A program made the position numbers and the translations under genes. This document shows, in pieces, positions 16,008 through 24,745 of a DNA stretch of 64,000 bases (the first letter of the stretch is position 1; every line of letters starts with the position of its first letter). The notes beneath the pieces were generated by a model. It was not told where the DNA came from, made no database searches, and saw only the letters and a list, made by a program, of their open reading frames with translations. The stretch is taken from contig NZ_CP093442.1 in the NCBI RefSeq assembly GCF_022814725.1, positions 186,001 to 250,000 of the forward strand, read 5' to 3'. Origin of the DNA: Bdellovibrio reynosensis (GTDB lineage Bacteria; Bdellovibrionota; Bdellovibrionia; Bdellovibrionales; Bdellovibrionaceae).

Positions 16008-17825
16008 ATGTTTAACCGAAGTTTAGCGATGGCGGCGTTCTTAGGGGTTTCTTACTATGCCGGGTATAAATTAGGACATAGCTATACTGAATCTCAAACT
16101 GAGATGGCTTCGTTATCCATTATAGAGATCAAATCAGCTGCCAAAACTGATACTATTTTCGATTCAGTTTTTTATTATAAAGCTACAAACTATGGTGATA
16201 AGTACGATATCCATGCTTTCAAAGTAAATGAGGTTTTTAGGAACGATCAAGCCAGCTACTTAAAAGCTGCTGATCTTTATAAAGCCTCTTTCGGCGGAAG
16301 CGTGATGGGTCTTCCAGCCGCAAAAAGCTATAATGACTCTTTAGCTTTGGCCCGTAATCATGGTTCTAGTCTTTCATTATCGCAAAAGCTTGCTTACCTT
16401 TCTTTTATGGGTTCACGCCTTTCTGAAGGTTATAGCTCAGAAACAAAAAACGAAGATAACATGCAAAAGGTTTTTGCTAATGCCATAGCAAAACAAAAAG
16501 AGGGCGGTATCTGCGGCGATATTCATCGCTATCTTTCTGATCACGCTAAAGCATTGGGATTCCAGGATGTGGGTATGCACACGGGGATCTGGCAAAAAGA
16601 TAAAAAGGGTAAAAACGGTGATGGCCACATGGTTTATCACTTTAGAGATCCGCATTCAGGCGTTTATTTTATTCAAAACTATTCTCAGTTAGTAAATACC
16701 GGCGTTAAGACCGTTCAAGAAGCAGTGGATGTATCCACTAGAATCCTGGGGCCAATCTCAGGGGTTTCCCATGTTGAGTCTTCTGCCAAAGCAAATAAAT
16801 ATCACGCCTACTTACCTAAAACTTCGCGTTGGGTGCAAGATAACTTAAAAGGTTTTGCCGAGATTAAAGAAAACGATCCCATCGTGAAACTAAAAGTAAG
16901 TAACGAAGGAACGACAGCGGGCCTGCAATTCACGAAAGATTTTGGTGGAACCCAAGCCCGTGGTTTTATCATGCATTCGGATTTTGACACCCAAGACGGT
17001 CGTTTTGAAATGAACGCGGTCGGTGTAGCAATGCAAAATCAAGTTTCTAAAGAAGTGGTGAATTCAATCCTCGACGAATATGGAAGCATGAGTAACTTTT
17101 ATGCTGGTTTCATGCAGATTAAAGCGCCAAGTTTTGATGCGCATATGAATTCTGAAACTAAAACGCGCCATACGGTGGTTTCAGGTACGAAAGCTAAGGG
17201 TTACGCTCGTATCAATAAAACTACAGGTCGCATTGAGGTAGAAACCTTCATTAATGATCTGGGGGTTGAAGATAAGGCCACTTCGATTGATATCCGTCCT
17301 AGAGTCGGTGTTAATCAAAAAATTAATGAAAAAGGTTTAAGCGTTGACGGTGAAAGAGAATTTGAAGTGACTCGTAATAGTCAAAAATCTAGATCCACCG
17401 TTTTAGAAACCCACTATGACCGTATCAGTGTGATTTATGATACGACTCAGTCATCAAACGCCAAGGCGTTCTTGGTGATAAATTCAGAGTACTATATTTT
17501 TGAAGGTGTCGAAGCGTACGCCGCTTCCGCAGTTCGCCAACTTGTAAAGGCAAGCTTTCCGGCAGCGCAGTTTGGAACGATCTCGTTTGCTGTTGATGCA
17601 AGCCAAATTGTTAGCAACCGTTCTAAGGATGCTTACTATGACAATGCATTAGCAGTGAGTTTCAGATTAGGAATTGAAAAGGCCGTGAATAAGTATGTCA
17701 CAGTCGGTGCGGGAGTTGAGTACAACAAGAACCGTCCATACTGGGCATTTGATTCTGATAAAACTCCTGAGATCAACAAAGTAAAAGGTTTTGGGGGAGT
17801 GATCTGGATTTCAGCTAAAATCTAA
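16008..17825 (+). CDS. Exported protein with transglutaminase-like triad and barrel-like C-terminus
   Basis: The ATG at 16008 is favoured because AAGGGG (15996-16001) is 6 nt upstream. An alternative ATG lies at 16002. The product is 605 residues with an N-terminal hydrophobic segment (signal peptide or anchor). Residues 160-220 contain GGICGDIHRYL (Cys169), GDGHMVYHF (His207) and FRDPHSG (Asp214), the order and spacing of a transglutaminase-like cysteine enzyme. The remainder is beta-rich, and the last 90 residues (VSFRLGIEKAVNKYVTVGAGVEYN to ISAKI) read like outer-membrane barrel strands. An enzyme domain on a surface barrel is my inference. Confidence 0.6.
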   Translation: MFNRSLAMAAFLGVSYYAGYKLGHSYTESQTEMASLSIIEIKSAAKTDTIFDSVFYYKATNYGDKYDIHAFKVNEVFRNDQASYLKAADLYKASFGGSVMGLPAAKSYNDSLALARNHGSSLSLSQKLAYLSFMGSRLSEGYSSETKNEDNMQKVFANAIAKQKEGGICGDIHRYLSDHAKALGFQDVGMHTGIWQKDKKGKNGDGHMVYHFRDPHSGVYFIQNYSQLVNTGVKTVQEAVDVSTRILGPISGVSHVESSAKANKYHAYLPKTSRWVQDNLKGFAEIKENDPIVKLKVSNEGTTAGLQFTKDFGGTQARGFIMHSDFDTQDGRFEMNAVGVAMQNQVSKEVVNSILDEYGSMSNFYAGFMQIKAPSFDAHMNSETKTRHTVVSGTKAKGYARINKTTGRIEVETFINDLGVEDKATSIDIRPRVGVNQKINEKGLSVDGEREFEVTRNSQKSRSTVLETHYDRISVIYDTTQSSNAKAFLVINSEYYIFEGVEAYAASAVRQLVKASFPAAQFGTISFAVDASQIVSNRSKDAYYDNALAVSFRLGIEKAVNKYVTVGAGVEYNKNRPYWAFDSDKTPEINKVKGFGGVIWISAKI

Positions 17826-17833
17826 AACTAAAG

Positions 17834-17857
17834 AGGCTCCGACAAGGAGCCTTTTTT
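17834..17857 (+). terminator. Rho-independent terminator
   Basis: AGGCTCC (17834-17840), 5-nt loop, GGAGCCT (17846-17852), then a run of T. It isolates the transglutaminase-like gene from the NO reductase promoter. Confidence 0.85.
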
Positions 17858-17929
17858 ATGCAGTTAAAGAACTGTGTATTTATAACTTTAGTGCGTATCA
17901 AGTATTAATATTTTTTTGTATTTATCCCG

Positions 17930-17941
17930 TGATCTAAATCA
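17930..17941 (+). promoter_or_regulatory. FNR/DNR-type box upstream of NO reductase
   Basis: TGATCTAAATCA matches TGAT-N4-ATCA, the core of FNR-family sites (TTGAT-N4-ATCAA). It lies 74 nt before the NO reductase ATG. A TGTAAT -10-like hexamer is at 17968-17973. Confidence 0.6.
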
Positions 17942-18015
17942 TCTTTTCTTAAGTAACACTTTTTCAATGTAATGAAATAGAGAGTACCTTTGCCGAAAAT
18001 AAAGGAGTCTATTTC

Positions 18016-20292
18016 ATGAGCCACAAAAAACTTTGGACGATATTCGCAATTGTCGTCATAGCCTCATTTGCAGTGTTAGGTTATTACGGGCGGGAGATTT
18101 ATCGGGAGGCTCCGCCAATTCCTCAACAAGTAATCACTACTGACGGGACGGTTTTATTTACCGGTCAACATATCAAAGACGGTATGAACGTGTGGCAGTC
18201 AACAGGGGGGCAAGAGTTAGGTTCTATTTGGGGCCACGGCGCCTATGTCGCACCAGACTGGAGCGCTGATTGGCTTCACAGAGAAGCTGTGTTCATCGCC
18301 AATCGTTTGGCAGAAACTGATTTCAGTAAAAAATATGACCAGCTTGATGAAGCACAAAAAGCCTCAGTTAGATCAAAACTGCAAAATGAAATGCGTAAAA
18401 ACAGTTATGATTCTGCAACTGGCACTTTAACTGTGAGTCCATTAAGAGCGGAAGCCATCGCAGATAATAGCAAACACTATCGTGATTTATTTATGGACGG
18501 CGAAGCCATGGCCCAATTGCGGGACGACTATGCCATTCCTAAAAATGCGATCAAAGATCCTGAGCGTATGGCCTGGATGAATTCCTTTTTCTTTTGGACT
18601 TCTTGGGCTTGCGTAACCCACAGACCTGGCAGCGATATCACTTACACGAATAACTGGCCACCAGATAAACTTGTTGGTAACGAACCCACTGGTTCTCTTA
18701 TTTTGTGGACTGGTTTTAGCGTCATTATTTTGTTAGCGGGTATTGCGCTACTAGCGTTTTATTATGCCGTTAATCACGGTGATGAAATCGATGAAAATCT
18801 TCCTAAGCTCGATCCCCTTTTAGGTTTAAAACCAACTCCTTCCATGGCGGCGACCTTAAAGTATTTCTGGGTGGTGTGCGCATTGATGGTGGTGCAAGTT
18901 ATTCTTGGTGCGGTCACAGCCCATTATGGCGTTGAAGGCAGTGCCTTTTATGGATTTCCGTTAGCTGATTTTCTTCCTTATTCAGTGACAAGAACTTGGC
19001 ACGTGCAAATTGGTATTTTCTGGATTGCGACTTCATGGTTAGCAACGGGTCTGTTTATTGCTCCTGCGGTTTCTGGATATGAACCCAAATTTCAAGCCGC
19101 CGGTGTGCACTTTTTATTTATTTGCTTACTTATCATCGTGGTCGGTTCATTAGCTGGTCAGTGGATGGGAGTCATGCAGAAACTGGGGTTAGAAGAAAAC
19201 TTCTGGTTTGGTCACCAAGGTTATGAGTACGTAGATCTTGGTCGCTTTTGGCAGGCGTTTTTATTGATTGGTTTATTCTTATGGTTGTTCCTAATGTCTA
19301 GAGCCATTTGGCCTGCATTTAAACAGCAAAAAGAAAATCGTCATCTATTAACCATGTTCATGATTGCTTCTGCCGCCATTGCCTTATTTTACGTCGCAGG
19401 CTTCATGTGGGGCCGCCATACAAATTTAGCCATCGCCGAATACTGGCGCTGGTGGGTCGTGCATTTGTGGGTCGAAGGATTCTTTGAAGTCTTTGCGACA
19501 GTGGTGATTGCTTTCCTATTCACGCGCATGGGACTGATTAATACGAAAGTTGCAACTTTAAGTGTGCTGTTTTCAACCATCGTCTTCTTAGCAGGTGGTA
19601 TCTTAGGGACTTTCCATCATCTTTATTTCACTGGAACACCAACAGCGGTTTTAGCGATCGGTGCTAGCTTCAGTGCTCTAGAGGTCGTGCCATTAGTCCT
19701 ATTAGGATTTGAAGGCTATAGCCACTTTAAAGTCAGTAGGGCAGCACAGTGGTTACAAGCTTATAAGTGGCCAATATACTTTTTTATTTCCGTCGCTTTC
19801 TGGAATTTAGTGGGCGCGGGGATTTTTGGGTTCTTAATCAATCCACCGATTGCGCTTTATTATATGCAAGGTCTTAATACAACTCCAGTGCATGGCCATA
19901 CTGCTTTATTTGGTGTGTACGGGATGCTGGGGATTGGCTTAATGCTGTTTGTTCTAAAGGGGCTAGCATCTCGCAATGTCTGGAAAGATGGTGTAATTAA
20001 ATTTGCCTTCTGGTCCATCAACATTGGTTTAGCTTTGATGGTTCTAATCAGTGTTCTGCCAATTGGCTTTTTACAAACCCTAGCCAGCGTAGAGCATGGC
20101 TTCTGGTATGCGCGATCTGCAGAGTTCATGCAGCAACCAGGCATGGATACTTTGCGCTGGTTGCGAGTCATTGGCGACACGATCTTTACCATCGGTATCT
20201 TAGCTTTAGGATGGTTTGTAATCGGTCTTAAGGCGGGCTTTTCTGTTAAGAGCACCGTAGATCTATCTGAAGATACAATGAGCAAAAGATAA
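18016..20292 (+). CDS. norZ: Quinol-dependent nitric oxide reductase (qNOR)
   Basis: A 758-residue membrane enzyme of usual qNOR length that reduces NO to N2O with quinol. It has the N-terminal cytochrome-c-like extra region without heme (residues 35-220, GQHIKDGMNVWQSTGG), then about 12 to 14 membrane helices. Heme and FeB ligand motifs are visible: RTWHVQIGIFWIATSW, WWVVHLWVEGFFEVFATVV with the NOR-specific glutamates, TFHHLYFTG, and HGHTALFGVYGMLGIG. AAAGGAG lies 6 nt before the ATG. The FNR-type box upstream suggests anaerobic or NO induction. NirK, encoded 8 kb downstream, would supply the NO. Confidence 0.95.
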   Translation: MSHKKLWTIFAIVVIASFAVLGYYGREIYREAPPIPQQVITTDGTVLFTGQHIKDGMNVWQSTGGQELGSIWGHGAYVAPDWSADWLHREAVFIANRLAETDFSKKYDQLDEAQKASVRSKLQNEMRKNSYDSATGTLTVSPLRAEAIADNSKHYRDLFMDGEAMAQLRDDYAIPKNAIKDPERMAWMNSFFFWTSWACVTHRPGSDITYTNNWPPDKLVGNEPTGSLILWTGFSVIILLAGIALLAFYYAVNHGDEIDENLPKLDPLLGLKPTPSMAATLKYFWVVCALMVVQVILGAVTAHYGVEGSAFYGFPLADFLPYSVTRTWHVQIGIFWIATSWLATGLFIAPAVSGYEPKFQAAGVHFLFICLLIIVVGSLAGQWMGVMQKLGLEENFWFGHQGYEYVDLGRFWQAFLLIGLFLWLFLMSRAIWPAFKQQKENRHLLTMFMIASAAIALFYVAGFMWGRHTNLAIAEYWRWWVVHLWVEGFFEVFATVVIAFLFTRMGLINTKVATLSVLFSTIVFLAGGILGTFHHLYFTGTPTAVLAIGASFSALEVVPLVLLGFEGYSHFKVSRAAQWLQAYKWPIYFFISVAFWNLVGAGIFGFLINPPIALYYMQGLNTTPVHGHTALFGVYGMLGIGLMLFVLKGLASRNVWKDGVIKFAFWSINIGLALMVLISVLPIGFLQTLASVEHGFWYARSAEFMQQPGMDTLRWLRVIGDTIFTIGILALGWFVIGLKAGFSVKSTVDLSEDTMSKR

Positions 20293-20298
20293 GGTTTC

Positions 20299-20312
20299 TT
20301 GATCCAGGTCAA
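20299..20312 (+). promoter_or_regulatory. FNR/DNR-type box and class II promoter of DUF2249 gene
   Basis: TTGATCCAGGTCAA is a near-perfect TTGAT-N4-ATCAA site (one mismatch). A TACTTT hexamer at 20335-20340 gives a predicted start near 20347, placing the box centre at about -41.5, the class II activation position. The gene starts at 20364. Confidence 0.65.
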
Positions 20313-20363
20313 GGAATCACTTTCAGGGATGGGCTACTTTAAACCTAAAGGAGCACCATCCCA

Positions 20364-20621
20364 ATGAAAGAAGTAATTATCGAAGCTCAGTCAATCCCAC
20401 CTCAACATCGTCATGCTTACATCTTTGAGGCTTTCGACAATTTGGAAGCAGGGGAAAGTGTGGTGATCGTTAATACCCATGATCCTGTTCCACTTTTAAA
20501 ACAATTCGAACAAAACAGAGCAAATCAATTTGCCCATGAGTATCAAGCAAAAGGTCCTGACCTTTGGAAATTGAAACTCACGAAAAATAAGAAAGAAGGT
20601 TGTTGCGGATATTGTGGCTAA
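20364..20621 (+). CDS. DUF2249 family protein
   Basis: An 85-residue cytoplasmic protein. The motifs HRHAYIFEAFDNLEAGESVVIVNTHDPVPLL are diagnostic of DUF2249, which often accompanies hemerythrins, NnrS and denitrification genes. The C-terminus GCCGYCG carries three cysteines that could bind a metal. AAAGGAG precedes the ATG. It has its own FNR-type promoter and probably leads the transcript that includes the NnrS-like gene 90 nt downstream. The biochemical function is not established. Confidence 0.85.
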   Translation: MKEVIIEAQSIPPQHRHAYIFEAFDNLEAGESVVIVNTHDPVPLLKQFEQNRANQFAHEYQAKGPDLWKLKLTKNKKEGCCGYCG

Positions 20622-20711
20622 AAACAAATAAAACATAAAGAAGCGATAGCAAGGTTCCGGGTGCAAAGAATAGTGCCCTTCGTGCCTGGAGCCGTCTTGA
20701 GGAGCTTAAAA

Positions 20712-21854
20712 ATGAAAAACGCCGTTGATGCCTATAGATTGTTTTTTCCTGCCGGCTGGCTCATGGCTTTCTGGGGAGTTTTCCTGTGGATACTTTTTCC
20801 CTGGAAGTTAGTTAGTTACCCAGGTCTTAATCACCCCGAAATCATGATGGGTGGATTCTTTCTTTGTTTTGTCAGTGGTTTTTTAATGACTGCTGTGCCA
20901 AGATTCACAGCAACTTTCGGTCCTTCTGAAAACGATCAAAAATTTTCCTTGGCGCTGATTGCGCTTTTATTTGTTTCCCTGCTTTTACCAGGGAAGAAGC
21001 CATTCTATTTCGCAATTATCTTAAATTTTATTTTTCTGATTTATTTTTGTGCTAAACGTTTTTTAGTCAGAAAAAATGATCCTCCAGAACCTTTTATCTT
21101 TGTCGGCGTCGGACTTTTCACTGGAATCGTCGGGGCCCTGATATTATTTGCAGCCGAATTTACTGAGCTGAATTTTCAAATTTATTCTTTAGGAAAAATA
21201 TTTTTTCTGCAAACTTATATTTTGTGTTTAGTATTAGGCGTAGGTTCAAGATTAGTTCCCGCTCTTTTAGGATGGGCTCCATTGCCAACTGAACAAAAAC
21301 AGAGCTCAGCTAAAAATAGAAAAATGTTCCTGTATTTGGCTCTTTTATTCCTATTAACTTACGTTTGTGAAACATTGGTGAATGCGCCCCTGGCGCTGGC
21401 CCTGCGCGCTGTTTTGATTACTTTCATAACTATGAAGTTCTGGAAGCTTTATAAGCCACCGCAAAGAAAAGCTGTGCAAACTTGGGGACTATGGCTTTCA
21501 GCTTGGTCCGTCGTTGTAGGAGCGTGGGGATTAGTGGTGGTGCCGCAAATGCGCATTCACTGGTTACATATCATTTATATCTCTGGACTGGGCTTAATGA
21601 CTTTTATGATCGCAGTCCGGGTCGTGCTGTCACACGGGGGGCATGACATGGCCATAGAAAAGAAATCAAAGATTCTAGCTGTGGGGGCGTTTTTATTATT
21701 CCTCGCTGGATTAACAAGATTTTCAGCCGGAATTGGTCCCCACATTTATCAATCACATTTATTATACGCAGCAGTCACTTGGATATTTGGACTGCTGCTT
21801 TGGGGGGGGATCTTTATTCCAAAAATGTTTTTTATAACTGAAAAGAAAAACTAA
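20712..21854 (+). CDS. NnrS-like multi-pass membrane protein
   Basis: GAGGAG (20699-20704) lies 7 nt before the ATG at 20712, so I prefer it to the upstream in-frame GTG at 20661. The 380-residue product has about 12 hydrophobic helices. The segment HPEIMMGGFFLCFVSGFLMTAVPRFT matches the start of NnrS proteins (heme- and copper-containing, linked to NO resistance), and AVRVVLSHGGH near residue 310 supplies conserved histidines. Its last codon overlaps the convergent Crp/Fnr gene by 4 nt. The exact function of NnrS is unsettled. Protection of iron pools during NO stress is the leading idea. Confidence 0.8.
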   Translation: MKNAVDAYRLFFPAGWLMAFWGVFLWILFPWKLVSYPGLNHPEIMMGGFFLCFVSGFLMTAVPRFTATFGPSENDQKFSLALIALLFVSLLLPGKKPFYFAIILNFIFLIYFCAKRFLVRKNDPPEPFIFVGVGLFTGIVGALILFAAEFTELNFQIYSLGKIFFLQTYILCLVLGVGSRLVPALLGWAPLPTEQKQSSAKNRKMFLYLALLFLLTYVCETLVNAPLALALRAVLITFITMKFWKLYKPPQRKAVQTWGLWLSAWSVVVGAWGLVVVPQMRIHWLHIIYISGLGLMTFMIAVRVVLSHGGHDMAIEKKSKILAVGAFLLFLAGLTRFSAGIGPHIYQSHLLYAAVTWIFGLLLWGGIFIPKMFFITEKKN

Positions 21855-22486
21855 AGAACTTGGATCTGCTTATGATTCATCTTGATTTGGCCTTCCTCTT
21901 CAAGCTCATGCAAAGCGCGAGAAAAGGTTTCTGGGCGAAGCCCCAGCATCAAGGCCACATCATGTTTTTTACCTTCAAGATGAATGATGGCTTGTTGTTG
22001 CTCTTCTTTAAGACGACAAATATGCATCCATACTCGTTCCTTAGCAGAAGGAGTGTTGATGTTTTCAATGACGACATTTAAGTTATTCAGCCAGCGGATT
22101 AAAGATCCTACCACGGATTGATAAAGAGCGGCGTTGGATTTTAAAATTTCTTGAAAGCTTCTTTTTGGAAGAACAAAAACTTCGGTATTTTCATTAGCTA
22201 CGAAAGTATCCGAATTTTTTTCTTGGCCAAGTATACTGCCTTCACCAAAGGTTTTGCCGGCGCCTAAAACCTGCAAGACGATTTCTTTTCCTCCAGCTGA
22301 AATCTTTGAAACTTTCACAGATCCTTTAATGATTAAATAGATCCCTGTGATTTCTTCGCCGGCTTCAAAGATTAAAGAATTTTTTGGAAAAGACTTTCTA
22401 TGAATGACTTTTAGTAATTCAGAAATGACCTTTTCTTCAAGCGAAGAACAAATGGGGCAATTAGCGATGTCTTTATCTTTGGTCAT
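21851..22486 (-). CDS. Crp/Fnr-family transcription regulator B
   Basis: The ATG at 22486 overlaps the hemerythrin stop as ATGA and has AAGGA 7 nt upstream, so it replaces the longer frame starting at 22519. The 211-residue product has an N-terminal cyclic-nucleotide-binding-type beta-roll (about residues 25-130) and a C-terminal winged helix. The recognition helix reads RPETFSRALHEL: the E-x-x-S-R pattern is that of FNR, which reads TTGAT half-sites like those found here. Two N-terminal cysteines (CPIC, residues 10 and 13) are fewer than FNR's four-cysteine cluster, so its signal may differ (NO, redox or heme). Confidence 0.88.
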   Translation of the reverse strand: MTKDKDIANCPICSSLEEKVISELLKVIHRKSFPKNSLIFEAGEEITGIYLIIKGSVKVSKISAGGKEIVLQVLGAGKTFGEGSILGQEKNSDTFVANENTEVFVLPKRSFQEILKSNAALYQSVVGSLIRWLNNLNVVIENINTPSAKERVWMHICRLKEEQQQAIIHLEGKKHDVALMLGLRPETFSRALHELEEEGQIKMNHKQIQVL

Positions 22487-22995
22487 TGCAGGATCCTTTC
22501 TGCGAGAATAAAAAGACAAGTGTCTTCCTTTTCAATATGAAGCTTTAAAAGCCGCACGTATTCCTGTTCTAACGGAACTAAAAAGTCTTTGTAAAGGTCA
22601 GAAGAGGGGTGAGTATATAAAAATTGAATGGCCTGGGAAAGCTCATGGCCCAAGCGGTGTTCTTCCATGGGTATATTAAGCGGATTGTTGTCTTTAAGCC
22701 AATGAAAGGTCCCATAGGCATGGGGACGGGGGCCCTTGTTTTGGTAAAAGTCTTTTAAAACCTTTTTTGCCCCATCATAAATCTGTAAATCTAATTCAAG
22801 TCCCCGAAAATACATACAACGAGGGCCCCCTTGGTTTAATAAGGGATGCCCTGCAAGCTTTGGGAATAGAAGTTTTTCTTCTTTAGGATGATGGATTTCT
22901 TCAACGTATTTTATAACAGCTAGAATATCATTTTTTTCAATAAGACATAAAATGGCGCGATGTTCTTCGCGAAGTTCATTAATTACTTCGAGCAT
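22483..22995 (-). CDS. Hemerythrin HHE-domain protein
   Basis: A 170-residue helical bundle. Motifs EEHRAIL, EIHHPKEEKLLFPKL, EEHRLGHELSQAI and HIEKEDTCLFIL supply the His/Glu ligands of a di-iron hemerythrin-like (HHE) site. Such proteins bind O2 or NO or repair iron-sulfur centres. The start overlaps the end of the decarboxylase gene by 17 nt and the stop forms ATGA with the downstream Crp/Fnr gene, so the four genes 25473-21851 are translationally linked. Confidence 0.85.
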   Translation of the reverse strand: MLEVINELREEHRAILCLIEKNDILAVIKYVEEIHHPKEEKLLFPKLAGHPLLNQGGPRCMYFRGLELDLQIYDGAKKVLKDFYQNKGPRPHAYGTFHWLKDNNPLNIPMEEHRLGHELSQAIQFLYTHPSSDLYKDFLVPLEQEYVRLLKLHIEKEDTCLFILAERILQ

Positions 22996-24745
22996 AAAGG
23001 ATCTCCATTTCTTTTAAAGTGCTGATGAATAGCTTTTGATAATCGACCTTCATCTCTTTTGTTTTAAAGAAAGGGTTCATAATGCAAAGGCGAATTAGAA
23101 CTAGCTCATCACTGTCGACTTGGCCTTCCCAAGAATTGACAAAGTCATTTATATAAAGTTCATAGCTTTTTTTATTAATTTTAGTTTTAGATACGAAAAA
23201 AACCTGATCTTTATTTTCATGAAAATTCTTAAAGGCTTCAAGGGTGCGTGCATTGCTTTTGCTTAAGGTCTCTCCAGGCGCTGCTAAACAAAAGCCGATC
23301 AGATTTGTATCTGTAGACGGAGCGACCCGTAAGTGGCGTACTTCTTCTTTGAGGCTTTTTTCAAATTCCGATTTAAGCTGGATCGTGCGAGCAATGATTT
23401 TTCCATAGCCCTCTTGCGATAAACCAATGCAATTCGCGGTCATCCAAGTTGCCACAGCCCCAGTGGCACTGCGCGAACCTTCTAAAGTAAAGGGCCCCTT
23501 GTCAGTATGGGCTTGTTGCGCTTTAAAATCCACATAAGGCGCACCAAAAGGATTTTGGAAGTAGTCCCTGGGATTGGAAGTTAAAAATGCGCCGGATGAA
23601 TAGGGGACATACCCAAGTTTATGGGGATCAATCGTTAGCGAAGTTGTTGTTGCGACAGCAGAAAGCGCCTTAAGGCTTTCAGTTGAAAGGGCATTGCTAA
23701 CAGTAATATCTTGTCCTAGTAGGGAACAAAAAAAACCACCATAAGCAGCATCAATGTGATGCCAGATGTGCCAGCCCTTAGACGCACGGTAAGAATCTAA
23801 AACTTCTTGCACCTTATGAATTGGATCGATCATACCAAGTTCGGTAGTTCCTAGAACTGAAACTGCCATTAAAATCGGGCGGTCTTCCTGCTCCGCTTTC
23901 AAGATTTGGTTCGCTAAATCTTTCACATCCATACGGCCTTCGTTATCAAGACGTACAGACCAAAATGATTCAGCACCTAAGCCAAATACGTTAGCCGCTT
24001 TCACCCATGAATAGTGTTTATGTTCAGGAACTAAGAGCACGGGTCCTAAGAAGGCGTTATGAGTGTGTTTAAAAATACGCTGAGAGACCTCAAAAGGATT
24101 ACCCTCTAAAGGATTAAACTTCAGTGCTTCTTCACGGCAGACTTTCGAATTATCATACTGATGCCAGCCCATTACTGAACTTGAAAAGGCCGAGGTAATT
24201 CCCGACGCAAGGCCCGCACTAAGCCACGAATAACAGCGGCTGCGGGCTCTGTAAACGGCTTCGAAGTTGGCAATAGTGCCGCCGGAAGTAAAATGCCCAG
24301 AGCCTTGTGGATAACCGATCATTTTACTAAGCGCCTGAATGGCTTCATCCTCAATAAAAACTCCAACCTTTGATGATTCACCAGAGATATTATTAGGATT
24401 ATGCAGCAGTGTCAGGATATGGCCAAACAAAGCCGGTAAAGACATTTCTGAGAACATATGCCCAATATAGCGAGGCGAGAACTTTGGTATTTCGGCTTCA
24501 AAACGGGTTGTAAGATATTTTAAAGTCTCTTCCGTATTTTTTCTGCGGGAAAGATATTCAGCACTCTGCATGTCGTCCCGAGAAATGGCCCAGCCATCTT
24601 TAGGAAAAGAGTTCTGGCGCCACTCAAACCATGATTTTAAAAGCTGGGATATTTGCTCAGCAACCCATTCACGGTTTTCCGCCTGGGGCCCAAGGAAAAG
24701 TCCTTTCAGCGCGGCTTCAGCTGTTGAGCATTTTATGGGGTTCAT
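22979..24745 (-). CDS. PLP-dependent group II decarboxylase
   Basis: A 588-residue protein of the pyridoxal-dependent decarboxylase family (glutamate, aromatic amino acid or diaminobutyrate type). Visible motifs are GSGHFTSGGTIANFEAVYRAR (phosphate-binding Gly-rich loop), WHIDAAYGGFF (Asp that holds the PLP ring nitrogen) and TIDPHKLGYVPYSSGAF with Lys376 as the Schiff-base lysine. Length is larger than GadB (about 470), matching the 550-600 residue subgroup. It sits inside a regulator-hemerythrin operon; its ATG overlaps the upstream regulator stop (ATGA). The substrate is not determinable, and the pairing with NO/O2 genes is unusual. Confidence 0.88.
   Translation of the reverse strand: MNPIKCSTAEAALKGLFLGPQAENREWVAEQISQLLKSWFEWRQNSFPKDGWAISRDDMQSAEYLSRRKNTEETLKYLTTRFEAEIPKFSPRYIGHMFSEMSLPALFGHILTLLHNPNNISGESSKVGVFIEDEAIQALSKMIGYPQGSGHFTSGGTIANFEAVYRARSRCYSWLSAGLASGITSAFSSSVMGWHQYDNSKVCREEALKFNPLEGNPFEVSQRIFKHTHNAFLGPVLLVPEHKHYSWVKAANVFGLGAESFWSVRLDNEGRMDVKDLANQILKAEQEDRPILMAVSVLGTTELGMIDPIHKVQEVLDSYRASKGWHIWHHIDAAYGGFFCSLLGQDITVSNALSTESLKALSAVATTTSLTIDPHKLGYVPYSSGAFLTSNPRDYFQNPFGAPYVDFKAQQAHTDKGPFTLEGSRSATGAVATWMTANCIGLSQEGYGKIIARTIQLKSEFEKSLKEEVRHLRVAPSTDTNLIGFCLAAPGETLSKSNARTLEAFKNFHENKDQVFFVSKTKINKKSYELYINDFVNSWEGQVDSDELVLIRLCIMNPFFKTKEMKVDYQKLFISTLKEMEILYARSN

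Noticed and set aside
19860-20312. 150-codon frame opposite the NO reductase gene
   Set aside because: It lies antisense to a strongly conserved gene, with no ribosome site and no recognisable protein.
22486-22519. Longer start for regulator B
   Set aside because: The ATG at 22486 has an AAGGA site and an ATGA overlap. The 11 extra codons have neither support nor conservation that I can see.
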